NCBI GenBank assembly: GCA_963775235.1
Contig: CAVZHY010000007.1
Location: 372,001 to 436,000 of the forward strand
DNA length: 64,000 nucleotides
Direction of reading: 5' to 3'
Source of the DNA: JBBDMC01 sp963775235
GTDB taxonomy: Bacteria > Pseudomonadota > Alphaproteobacteria > Rhizobiales > Kaistiaceae
Below, one piece after another: positions 8,854 through 16,511 of the stretch. Each line of letters begins with the position of its first letter. The stretch's first letter is position 1. Both the position numbers and the translations under genes were made by a program. The notes under the pieces were generated by a model. That model searched no databases. It saw nothing but the letters and a program-made list of their open reading frames with translations, and had not been told where the DNA came from.

Positions 8854-9033
8854 ATGAGCTCGAAATCTACACCCGCGGGTAGCAAGCCAAGCAGCCGAAC
8901 CACCATCCAGGAAGGTTACCAACCGCGGCCGGCGCCGTCCCCGAAGCCGGGCGGTGTTCAAGGTGGCTACCAGGCACCGACTGGTGGAGGTAAACCCGCG
9001 ACGCCCACGACTGGGAGCGGCGTCAAGAAGTAG
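8854..9033 (+). CDS. 59-residue GYQ-repeat, proline/glycine-rich small protein
   Basis: A strong ribosome binding site AAGGAGG (8842-8848) sits five bases before the ATG at 8854. The product is disordered and low in complexity, with two similar units (EGYQPRPAPSPKP and GGYQAPTGGGKP) and a basic end GSGVKK. It has no hydrophobic segment. The ten-base gap from the DUF6338-like gene and the strong ribosome site argue that it is a real partner of that membrane protein. I do not recognise a family; the function is unknown. Confidence 0.55.
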   Translation: MSSKSTPAGSKPSSRTTIQEGYQPRPAPSPKPGGVQGGYQAPTGGGKPATPTTGSGVKK

Positions 9034-9401
9034 ATCGACCACATCTGCCCGTGGAAGCTGGGCTGCCCCTCTTAGAGACCTCGATCTCGACGGGGAACGG
9101 CTGACCCACACAAAAACCACCTAACCTACTCGGTCGGTTTGTCGCCCACGCACTCTGGGTCTGCCGTCTGCCAACGTTTCGCCAATGATACCAGTGGACC
9201 AAACGCGAACGCTTTGGCATGAACTCACTCGGAAGTATCTGAATCTTCACGGGACTCGTCGGACGACGTCCCGCTCATAATGGTCTGGTCGCAGGTTCGA
9301 ATCCTGGTCCAGCTACCACCTGCCACGAAAGCTGGTCCGGGGTTCGCCGGCTATTCGCCAAATCGGCGACATGGGCGGACAGGTGAGCTAAAGTCGGGCG
9401 C
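9034..9401. other. Gene-free stretch with a tRNA remnant
   Basis: No coding region is supported here. It holds the 3' half of a tRNA-Met-like sequence (9274-9318, listed separately). Beyond the remnant, CCACGAAAGC (9321-9332) recurs in slightly changed context at about 10799-10814 after the next attachment copy. Confidence 0.5.
9274..9318 (+). tRNA. Partial tRNA-Met-like 3' half (attachment-site remnant)
   Basis: The segment keeps the anticodon loop CTCATAA (anticodon CAT), a T-arm GCAGG/TTCGAAT/CCTGG with one broken pair, and the acceptor 3' strand TCCAGCT followed by ACCA. The 5' half (acceptor, D-arm, first half of the anticodon stem) is absent. Its sequence differs clearly from the intact tRNA-Met at 1913, so it was not copied from it. 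It is probably a 3' tRNA fragment carried by a mobile element from another host. It should not be functional. Confidence 0.65.
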
Positions 9402-10676
9402 ATGATTCCGGGCGTTACAGACGAAGACCTCAAACGGGTGTTGGCAAAAAACCTGACACCTTCGGACTCCATTAGGACGCCGGAGCGTTTGTTTGGACGT
9501 GCAAAGAATCTTCGAACGATTGATCGCGCTTTGAACTCGCCGGGACGCCAGATTTTTATTTATGGCGACCGAGGCGTCGGCAAGACGTCACTCGCCCTCA
9601 CGGCGGCGTATGTCCACACCACCGCTTCCAGCGAGCCCATTCACGTTTTGTGTTCAAAGAGCGGAACATTCTCGGAGGTAATGCACGCAATCGGGAACGC
9701 ATCCATCCCTGTCACTGAGCGCGTTGAACGGAGGGGCGAAAGCCCAGAGTTCAGTTTTTCAGTTGCGGGTACTGGAGGGGGCTACAAGCCGGGGGCTTCC
9801 AGCAGCCCAACTATTGCCCCACCGAAGTCCTTGAATGAGGCGTTGGACATCGTGCGGTACGTGATGTCGCGACGGCGAGCGCCAACGGTCGTCGTTGTTG
9901 ACGAAATGGAACGTCTCGGATCCGGTGTCGACAGAGAGAAATTCGCTGAGTTTATCAAGAACATTCCCGAGCTCGGTTCCGGCGTCAGGTTTATCTTCTG
10001 TGGCATCGCGCAGGATGTGACAGATCTCCTTGAGTCGCATCCCTCAGCCGGCCGCATCCTTGAGACGATCAAACTGGAGCGTCTGCACCACAGCGACCTT
10101 TGGAAGATACTAACAGTCGCAGCGGAGAAACTGGGCGTCGAAATTCAGCGCGAAACGTTGATACGCATTAGTCAGGTCAGTGATGGTTTTCCCCACTATG
10201 TTCATCTGATCGGAGAATCTCTCTTTTGGAGTATGTTTGACGACGGAAACATTGTCGCAAAATCGGATGCTCCTCATTATAAAGCCGCGATCGAAGGCGC
10301 GATCAATCGGACAGAAGCAACACTGCGCACACAGTATGACAAGGCAACACACAAGACTCGCAACACCGAAGACTATGAAGAAGCATTATGGGCGCTCGCG
10401 GATAGCACTTCTGACAAGCGGCAGGTCACTGAAATCTACCAAACGTCCTACAAGTGGTTGATGGGAAAACGGCCAAATCGAAAAGAGCTAAGCCGAGAGC
10501 AACTGAATCAGCGCTATCTGTCTCTGCGCAAAGACTCCCATGGGCGCATAGTGGCGGGCTACGGTTCGGGATGGTTTGCCTTTCGCGAAAACATCATGCG
10601 TGGGTATGTGCGACTGCGCGCGGAATCCAATGGAATAGACTTGGGGCGTCATCATAGTACTGTCGGGATGCAGTGA
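9402..10676 (+). CDS. STAND/AAA-type P-loop ATPase, single-gene cargo
   Basis: The 424-residue ATPase has Walker A GDRGVGKTS (residues 55-63) and Walker B VVVVDEME (about 163-170), an ORC/STAND-like arrangement. Helical lid regions follow, with a C-terminal domain after about residue 330 that I do not recognise (TEIYQTSYKWLMGKRPNR, then RYLSLRKDSHGRIVAGYGSG). No membrane helix or signal is seen. It stands alone between the tRNA remnant at 9274-9318 and attachment copy 2 at 10717-10753. Codon usage is visibly less GC-rich than in neighbouring chromosomal genes, which suggests transfer. Lone ATPases of this kind on islands are often sensors or switches in phage-defence systems; that role here is inference. 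Confidence 0.7.
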   Translation: MIPGVTDEDLKRVLAKNLTPSDSIRTPERLFGRAKNLRTIDRALNSPGRQIFIYGDRGVGKTSLALTAAYVHTTASSEPIHVLCSKSGTFSEVMHAIGNASIPVTERVERRGESPEFSFSVAGTGGGYKPGASSSPTIAPPKSLNEALDIVRYVMSRRRAPTVVVVDEMERLGSGVDREKFAEFIKNIPELGSGVRFIFCGIAQDVTDLLESHPSAGRILETIKLERLHHSDLWKILTVAAEKLGVEIQRETLIRISQVSDGFPHYVHLIGESLFWSMFDDGNIVAKSDAPHYKAAIEGAINRTEATLRTQYDKATHKTRNTEDYEEALWALADSTSDKRQVTEIYQTSYKWLMGKRPNRKELSREQLNQRYLSLRKDSHGRIVAGYGSGWFAFRENIMRGYVRLRAESNGIDLGRHHSTVGMQ

Positions 10677-11078
10677 TCGATTAGCCGCTGATACGTAGAA
10701 CGAAAGCAGGAGCCGCATAGTGGGTTTTCGCTGGTAGCGCACCTCCGCTACCAGAGCCTGCAATATCAAATACTTAGAACCTCAACCGCTACCGCCTCCC
10801 ACGAAAGCACCGGGTTCCACCGCCAATTCTACAGTGCAGCGTTCATTCGCCCCAACAACGCCTGCGGTGGTCAAATAGCGAGGCGCTCGCGGCTGGTCAG
10901 AGTCCGTTCTCGCTCAGCGACGAACGCCACCGGTGGCACGAGAGTGGAGGGTCTCTATCAGACCTATGCTGTAGCAGGCGCCCGACGAGCGGGATTAGTA
11001 AGAGGATACCATTTTTCGCGTACGCTGCCTTCGGGCAGCAGAAGCCAAACACATGGTTCCTATTGTTGTCTTCTGAGT
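10677..11078. other. Gene-free stretch containing attachment copy 2
   Basis: No coding region is supported. The stretch holds the tRNA 3'-end repeat (10717-10753) and then about 320 bases with no gene or clear signal before the cytochrome gene. Confidence 0.45.
10717..10753. repeat. Island attachment repeat, copy 2
   Basis: These 37 bases match 16223-16259 at 33 positions, including the 14-base word ATAGTGGGTTTTCG and the 12-base word CCTCCGCTACCA, which equals the 3' end of the tRNA-Met at 1913. GGTAGCG upstream and CGCTACC downstream form inverted arms around the centre. The downstream bases CAATATCAAATACTTAG resemble the flank of copy 1. Confidence 0.7.
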
Positions 11079-11475
11079 TCAGCGAGCGGCGGCAACGTCG
11101 TCTGGCGTCACGATCCCGTAGCTGTTGCCATGCGTGTTGCGCACGTAGGTCGCGATGGCTGCAATGTTGCGATTGCTCAAGCGTCCAAACGCCGGCATGA
11201 AGCCGCTACCCAACAGGATCTGATGCACGACCAGTCCATTCTCACCGACCTTGGGATTGTCCGCCAGCTTGGGACCGGTTCCGCCGCTAAGATCGGACTT
11301 GTGACACGCCGCACAGTTGTGATCGAACAGAGGCTGCCCCTTGGCTACCTCGTCAGCGAGCGCGGCGTCCTGTGCATTTGCAACTGACTTTAAGAACTCG
11401 CGGAGCGCCAGGCCACGCGGTAGCGCCTGTTGCCAGAGCCACCCCGACAACAAGAAGTGTCCACTGCTTCCGCAT
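11079..11475 (-). CDS. Small periplasmic c-type cytochrome, frameshift in signal peptide
   Basis: The conserved frame (11079-11453) holds one haem motif CAACH and a distal methionine region SGFMPAFGRLS, as in class I cytochromes that take electrons from quinoprotein dehydrogenases. The frame has no signal peptide. One in another frame starts at the ATG at 11473-11475 (MRKQWTLLVVGVALATGA), preceded by AAAGGAAG. Removing one C near 11432 joins the two. Corrected length is about 131 residues. It lies on the same strand as the PQQ dehydrogenase at 12450-14195 and is its likely periplasmic electron acceptor. Confidence 0.75.
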
Positions 11476-11539
11476 AGTTCTGCTTCCTTTCTCTAGATAC
11501 TCAGGGCTGCGTCAACAAAGTCGGCCGAGCCGGCGTGGG

Positions 11540-12350
11540 TCACCTACCTTGTGTCGGCGGCGAGACGTTTTTCTTATCAGCAGTGGTGGGCTGGTAGGGT
11601 GCCTCGACCAACTCGAAACGGGTTGTGCTCTCGTATGCGCCCTCGACGGCTTGCCCAGTATGAACGTCAATTCCCTTTTCTCCCGGACGCCGGAGAATTG
11701 GGCCTCAATCACCAGGCGCTGGCCGAGGGACTTATTCTCCCCGGTGCACACGTCATGGACGATTTCTTTCCAACCGCAGTTTCGCCCTCCGCCGGTTGCA
11801 GGTGTTGACAGTCGAGAGCCCAACTTGAGAATTGGTCTTGGAGATTGACCGCCAATCGCACCGCCATCGCCCGCAAGTCCTCAGTAGTGCGGTTGTCAGT
11901 TACGACGCGGATCCCTCGAACGATGCCGTCGTTATCGGTGAGAACCGACGGAATTATCGGGTGGCCGTACATGGTTGTCGCTGCGGTCATTGCCTCGAAC
12001 TCGACGCGATGGGCGCGCGCGATGTAGGCCTGTTCATCGTCATACTCGAAAAACACTTCACGTAACCCGGAATCTTCTGGTCGACAGGTACTGTAGTCTT
12101 CAAGCGTATTCAGGATTGTTGAGGGCGGTCCGCCGTTGGTGCCGCATGCGGCGAAAGCGATCTGGCGGAACGGAATTTGGGTGATTGGCTGACCCAGTTG
12201 CACGGCCCAAATATCAAAAGGAGGGACCCCCAACGTTTGTGCCCACGCGCCTACGATGGCGAGCGGGATGGTCGCTGCGACGACGCCCGTCCACCGCGCT
12301 AGCTTGCAGATGTATCTACTGGTCACGCGCGTGAGGTCCGATCGAGGCAT
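11540..12350 (-). pseudogene. Secreted protein of unknown function, two frameshifts
   Basis: The N-terminus from the ATG at 12350 has a basic start and a hydrophobic stretch (TGVVAATIPLAIVGAWAQT), a probable Sec signal with cleavage after AWA. The mature part contains at least two cysteines (FAACGTNGG, YSTCRPED) and a segment ALDCQHLQPAEG. Missing bases near 11790 and 11650 shift the frame twice. The corrected reading continues through NCGWKEIVHDVCTGENKSLG and ends TTADKKNVSPPTQGR at 11540. It lies between the cytochrome and the PQQ dehydrogenase on the same strand, so it probably belongs to the periplasmic oxidation module. I recognise no family. Confidence 0.55.
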
Positions 12351-12392
12351 CCGCGAGGTCAACCGTACGGCCAAACGCTTCCTCCGAACCAA

Positions 12393-12417
12393 CCTGCCGG
12401 GCGGGACGCCCGGCAGG
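12393..12417 (-). terminator. Strong hairpin between PQQ dehydrogenase and downstream gene
   Basis: CCTGCCGGGCG and CGCCCGGCAGG form a perfect 11-bp, GC-rich stem around a three-base loop. It lies 33 bases after the stop of the dehydrogenase gene. No run of U follows in the transcribed direction, so it may be a weak terminator or an RNA-stabilising or processing hairpin that lowers expression of the downstream genes. Confidence 0.5.
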
Positions 12418-12449
12418 TGATGCTCTTTGTTAGGTGTCAGGCGGTCGCC

Positions 12450-14195
12450 CTACAGCGTGAACACGAAGAGGATCACAGCTGGCGGCTTCGCGCTGACTGC
12501 TGCATAGCCATGGGCGGAGGCCGGCTGCGTCAGGATTGCGACGTACTCTTTGCCGTCGACCGAATAGATCGACGCACCAGCCCGCTGTCCGTTGCCTGTG
12601 TTGGTGGTCCAAAGGGGCTTCAGCGTTTTTGCATCGAAAGCACCGAACGTCCCGTCGTTGGTGCCGCTCCAGACCAAGCCTGGACTTAAGGCAGTGCCAC
12701 CATTACCAGCAGCGTCGCTAATGTCGTAGCGGGCAACCTGTTCACCAGTGGAGGCGTCAAACGCAACGAGCGCCGCCTTGGGCGCATCACCGTACTGCGT
12801 CATGTGTCCGCTCGCCGCGACCATGAACCCCTGTCCGGGTTTTGCGTCAGCGGCCTGGAAGCCCTCACCTGCGTTCTGAGAGTAACAACTGAAGTCTTGC
12901 GTCATCGCGTAGGCGATCCCGGTTTCGGGATTGTACGCGGTGGCTTGGTAGTTGACGCCGCCATGTTGATGCGGGCACGGGAACACGTCCGGGCCACCAC
13001 GAACCTGAGCTCCGAACGCGTACACTTGAAGGTCCTTACTCGGGTCATACTCGATCGGTTTTCCAGTCTTCGCATCAATGCCCTTTGTCCAAGTCAGTTT
13101 CTCGATGTAGGGGTGGGCGTCAATGAACTGGCCATTGGTCCGGTCCACCCGGTAGAAGAAGCCGTCCCGGTGGAACAAAGCGACAATGTTACGCTTGACG
13201 CCATCCACGGTCGTGTCCACCAGAAGTTGGGTGCCAATCAAGTCGTAGTCGGTCATGTCGCCGGGAATGTGCTGAAAGTACCATTGCAGCTTACCGGTAT
13301 CGGCGTTCAGTGCGATGGTCGAAGAGGAGTACAAGTCGTCGCCCGGACGGTATTGAGGATCCATCATTGGCACAGGGTTACCAGTGCCCCAGATGATCTC
13401 GTTCCTATCCTGGTCATACGAGCCGACAGTCCACAGGGCAGCCCCACCGGTCTTCCAGCAGTCTGGGTTGCCAGTTTCACCGCACTTCCAAGTTTCGGAC
13501 CCCGGCTGGCCTGGCTCAGGGACTGTATTGAAGCGCCACAGTTCTTTGCCGGTCTTCGGGTCGGCTGCAGCCAGGAAGCCTCGCGTCGCCCAGTCGCCGG
13601 CGGACTGACCGACTACTAGCTTATCTTTGATGGCGAGCACGGTGCCTTCGAAGCTTTCGGCAGGATTGTGGGTAATCTGCGAATCCCAAACGACTTCGCC
13701 GCTTCCCGCGTCACACGCGACAAGACGGCCGTCTCCGAGCGCCGTGACCACCTCATCACCCCACAGCGCCAGCCCGACGTTGCGCGTGCGCGTCATCGCA
13801 CCGGGGTCGGTGTTCACGCCGGTGTCACAGGACCAGAGGATCGCTCCTGTCTTGCCGTCGATCTTGTATGGCGTGCCAAACTGGTCAGCGATGTAGATGG
13901 CGCCGTCGTTGATGACCGGATAGCCTTCGGCCCCACCTTGCCCTCTCCCGACTGTGTCTATCGGCACCGCGAACGCCAGACGCAAATGCGACACATTGTC
14001 CGGGGTGATCTGGTTCAACGGCGAGTATCGGTGCAAATCGTACGTACGATTGTCCATCAGCCAGTTCGGGTCTTCCGCCGGCGACGCAGCGTTTGCCAGA
14101 CGGTCTGGCGTCACCGATTGCGCCTGTACCGCCGCCGCGGCGCCGACTAAGCCTATTGCGGTAAGTCCAAGAAACAGACCCTGTTTGAGCCTCAT
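12450..14195 (-). CDS. PQQ-dependent alcohol dehydrogenase (quinoprotein), periplasmic
   Basis: The gene encodes a 581-residue quinoprotein of the methanol/ethanol dehydrogenase family. It starts at the ATG at 14195 behind AGGAGG, with a Sec signal (about residues 1-26, ending AVQAQ). Eight-bladed propeller features are seen, for example WGTGNPVPMMDPQYRPGDD, then LYSSSTIALN. The catalytic region reads TDYDLIG: D316 would be the catalytic Asp, and the Asp two residues on (D318) is the feature that marks lanthanide-using enzymes. The adjacent Cys-Cys pair usual in methanol and ethanol dehydrogenases is absent; the region reads PGAMTRTRNVGLALWG. Two c-type cytochrome genes and a secreted pentapeptide protein flank it. 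PQQ synthesis genes are not in the window. The substrate is unknown. Confidence 0.88.
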   Translation of the reverse strand: MRLKQGLFLGLTAIGLVGAAAAVQAQSVTPDRLANAASPAEDPNWLMDNRTYDLHRYSPLNQITPDNVSHLRLAFAVPIDTVGRGQGGAEGYPVINDGAIYIADQFGTPYKIDGKTGAILWSCDTGVNTDPGAMTRTRNVGLALWGDEVVTALGDGRLVACDAGSGEVVWDSQITHNPAESFEGTVLAIKDKLVVGQSAGDWATRGFLAAADPKTGKELWRFNTVPEPGQPGSETWKCGETGNPDCWKTGGAALWTVGSYDQDRNEIIWGTGNPVPMMDPQYRPGDDLYSSSTIALNADTGKLQWYFQHIPGDMTDYDLIGTQLLVDTTVDGVKRNIVALFHRDGFFYRVDRTNGQFIDAHPYIEKLTWTKGIDAKTGKPIEYDPSKDLQVYAFGAQVRGGPDVFPCPHQHGGVNYQATAYNPETGIAYAMTQDFSCYSQNAGEGFQAADAKPGQGFMVAASGHMTQYGDAPKAALVAFDASTGEQVARYDISDAAGNGGTALSPGLVWSGTNDGTFGAFDAKTLKPLWTTNTGNGQRAGASIYSVDGKEYVAILTQPASAHGYAAVSAKPPAVILFVFTL

Positions 14196-14419
14196 AGGGT
14201 TTTCCTCCTGTCGCTTATGAAGTTTCTCCCCTGCCCACCCCAGTGAGGCTATACCTTCACGATCACCGTGGGCAACCCTGAAGGGCACGAGACACGGACC
14301 CAGTCGTCCAATTCGTCCCAACGGGTTACGGTTCTCTCACAGCTGCGGTCATACCCGCATCTGTGTTGAGGAAATCGACGCCTGGCCCCGACCGTTCGTT
14401 ATTCATGGAAGGGACGCGC

Positions 14420-15190
14420 ATGAACATGAGGTTATTTTGGGTGGCCACATGCGCCACCGTAGCCGTGGTCACGAACGCCGGAATTGGCGCGGCACAAGAT
14501 CGGGATGCCTTTCTCGCCGGCAAGACGATCGATTGCCCGGGCTGTGATCTCTCACGGGCAGATTTGAAGCGCCGGGACCTTGCGGGGGCCGACTTGAGTG
14601 GGGCCAATCTGGCAGGCGCAACGCTTCATCGGGCGGTGTTGCGCGGCGCCAATCTATCTGGCGCGGACCTGACACAGGCCAATCTGAACAAAACGGACCT
14701 TGTACAAGCCAATTTCAGCAACGCAAAGCTCGATGGAGCGATGATGTTCGAGGCCGACGCCAGCGGTGCCAATTTCTCCGGCGCCAACATGTCAAAAGGT
14801 TTGATGGGCAGCGCTCGTCTCATCGGCGCAAATCTGGATCATGTCACCGCCGAAGGCACTGATTTTGGAAACGCATCCTTCACCGACAGCAGCCTCGAAG
14901 GTGCGGACCTGAATGGAGCGCTCCTCTTTCAATGTTTGTTTTTTCGGGCGCACATGTCGAGCGTGCAGGCGAGTGGTGCCAATTTAGAAGGAGCACAAAT
15001 GCGCGGCGCCGTATTAGCCGGTGCAGTGATGCGCAATTCCGATCTCTACGCTGCCAACCTTTCGACGGCCGATTTGACCGGGGCTGATTTCAGCGGATCG
15101 ACGCTTTCTTCCGCAAATCTATTTGATGCCAAGACAAGCAACGCCGTCTTCACCGGAGCAGTGATGCCGAACAACCGGCCGGGTCCGTAG
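14420..15190 (+). CDS. Secreted pentapeptide-repeat protein
   Basis: The gene encodes 256 residues from the ATG at 14420 (GGAAGGGA five bases upstream). A Sec signal (about residues 1-26, ending IGAAQ) is followed by a short CPGC-containing segment, then about 35-40 tandem A(D/N)LxX pentapeptides, such as GADLSGANLAGA, from about residue 45 to the end. The repeats should form a right-handed quadrilateral beta helix in the periplasm. It is transcribed divergently from the PQQ dehydrogenase, leaving a 224-bp shared control region. Cytosolic relatives bind gyrase or act as scaffolds; an exported version beside a dehydrogenase suggests a structural role, which is inference. The frame also opens at 14363, but that start lacks a signal at its N-terminus. 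Confidence 0.85.
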   Translation: MNMRLFWVATCATVAVVTNAGIGAAQDRDAFLAGKTIDCPGCDLSRADLKRRDLAGADLSGANLAGATLHRAVLRGANLSGADLTQANLNKTDLVQANFSNAKLDGAMMFEADASGANFSGANMSKGLMGSARLIGANLDHVTAEGTDFGNASFTDSSLEGADLNGALLFQCLFFRAHMSSVQASGANLEGAQMRGAVLAGAVMRNSDLYAANLSTADLTGADFSGSTLSSANLFDAKTSNAVFTGAVMPNNRPGP

Positions 15191-15454
15191 AATTACGGGT
15201 CACCGGGGGTCACCATCCATGGAGGTAGTGGTGAGTGGGTCAGATTGGGACGACGGACCGAAATAGCCGGTACCTCAAGCAGGACCAGCTCGATGCATTC
15301 GACGCTGAGCCGGTGGATGCACGTACATGGCTGCCGCTGTTGTTGTGCCGTGCGGGGTGGATTGGGATCGGTCTTTTGGCTAGGACCGTACCAGCGGCAA
15401 ACAATCTCCGTTCGGCGTCTGCCTCGCCGGGCGCGAAGACGAGGAAGTGCAATT

Positions 15455-16021
15455 ATGGGGCACCGCAGCATCGGCGTATACACAGCGAAAACCAAAAGGG
15501 TCCAATCGACGGGCCTGCTCAGCATGCTGTTGGTTGGATTGACGATCTTCACGCTGAACGCTGGACCGCGCGCCATAGCTCGGGAAAATTACACGCCAGA
15601 TCCGAACTTGGTCCCCGTTGGGGAAAATATCTGGAAGAATAAATCCACCTGCCGTAACTGCCATGGCGGGCTCGCCAATGGCGTCGGCGACGTGCCGCGG
15701 GACCCGCAAGGACCGGACCTCCGAAAGACCAAGCTCACGCCCGACCAGATCGCCGAAACCATCAAGTGCGGCCGACCCAACACGGCGATGCCGTATTTTG
15801 ACGGGCGAGCCTACACCGACAAGCGGTGCTACGGCGTGACGGCTGATGGGCTCGGCGATCAGATGCCACCCCAGGGCCGGCCGCTCAGCCAGAACCAGAT
15901 CAAGGCGATGGTGGCATTCCTGGAGGATCGGTTTGTTGGCAAGCCGGATCCCACCTATCAGGACTGCCTTAATTTCTGGGGATCCGACGCCGTCAAATGT
16001 GACAGTTATCCCGAGCCGTAG
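15455..16021 (+). CDS. Periplasmic c-type cytochrome
   Basis: The gene encodes 188 residues from the ATG at 15455 (GAGGAAG upstream). A hydrophobic segment STGLLSMLLVGLTIFTLNAG acts as signal or anchor. One haem motif CRNCH follows, then GGLANGVGDV, and a candidate distal Met in NTAMPYF. Extra cysteines occur in TIKCGRP, DKRCYG, QDCLNF and VKCDSY, so disulfides in the periplasm are likely. It resembles cytochromes that serve quinoprotein dehydrogenases and sits at the right end of the oxidation module, after the pentapeptide gene. The frame extends upstream to 15245, but that part has no cytochrome features. Confidence 0.82.
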   Translation: MGHRSIGVYTAKTKRVQSTGLLSMLLVGLTIFTLNAGPRAIARENYTPDPNLVPVGENIWKNKSTCRNCHGGLANGVGDVPRDPQGPDLRKTKLTPDQIAETIKCGRPNTAMPYFDGRAYTDKRCYGVTADGLGDQMPPQGRPLSQNQIKAMVAFLEDRFVGKPDPTYQDCLNFWGSDAVKCDSYPEP

Positions 16022-16222
16022 GGTCGCCGTCGCCGCCAGGGGCCGTGTGATCTGGCTAGCTACGCACGACTGGACCTCTCATCCGCAGCACAAATCCGCA
16101 CCCTCAATTCTGGTTGCTCAGAAGCTCAGAAAGCGGAGACAGAGGATTTCACTTTGAATTCCGTGTTGCAGAATCTGACCGGAAAATCACCCGCTCAAAC
16201 GCAGGACAAATGCGGGTTGCGA

Positions 16223-16314
16223 ATAGTGGGTTTTCGTCGGTAGCGGTCCTCCGCTACCAAATATATCAATATCTTACAGGATCTAGCGCTTGGTCTTTGG
16301 CACCGATTTGGCAC
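16223..16314. repeat. Island attachment repeat, copy 3 (right border candidate)
   Basis: The left half (16223-16259) matches copy 2 at 33 of 37 positions. The right half carries CCGCTACCAA and the 20-base word CTTTGGCACCGATTTGGCAC (16295-16314) with exactly the spacing of copy 1. GGTAGCGG (16239-16246) and CCGCTACC (16251-16258) form a perfect 8-bp inverted repeat around TCCT, the form expected of a tyrosine-recombinase core site. This copy therefore links the two other repeats and is the best right boundary of the island that starts after tRNA-Met. Confidence 0.75.
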
Positions 16315-16454
16315 TGTCTTGACCCCCCCCGCCCAGCGCAGCAATCCTGCACGGTGGGCGTATCGCAGGCCCTCCGCGAAGGGTAAGAACGGAAGCGAAT
16401 ATATTTCGGTGGAGGGGGCGTTTCTTGGACGCGGGAGAAGTAAAATTGGTCCAG

Positions 16455-16468
16455 CGCGAAATTTCGCG
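16455..16468. promoter_or_regulatory. Perfect 14-bp palindrome upstream of the AraC-type gene
   Basis: CGCGAAATTTCGCG is fully self-complementary and lies 43 bases before the start of the regulator gene. It is a plausible operator for a dimeric regulator, possibly autoregulatory. No second copy was noticed near other genes in the window. Confidence 0.35.
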
Positions 16469-16511
16469 TCCTTTTCGCCGGCCGATGGTAAAATGAGGGT
16501 AATGAAAGGGG

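Larger units (their letters stand above)
16022..16511. other. Gene-free stretch with attachment copy 3 and a palindrome
   Basis: No coding region is supported. It contains attachment copy 3 (16223-16314) and, 43 bases before the AraC-type gene, the perfect palindrome listed separately. Confidence 0.5.

Noticed and set aside
15235..15454. N-terminal extension of the cytochrome at 15455
   Set aside because: The open frame upstream is Arg/Cys-rich and lacks a signal; the ATG at 15455 has a ribosome site and leads into a proper hydrophobic segment.
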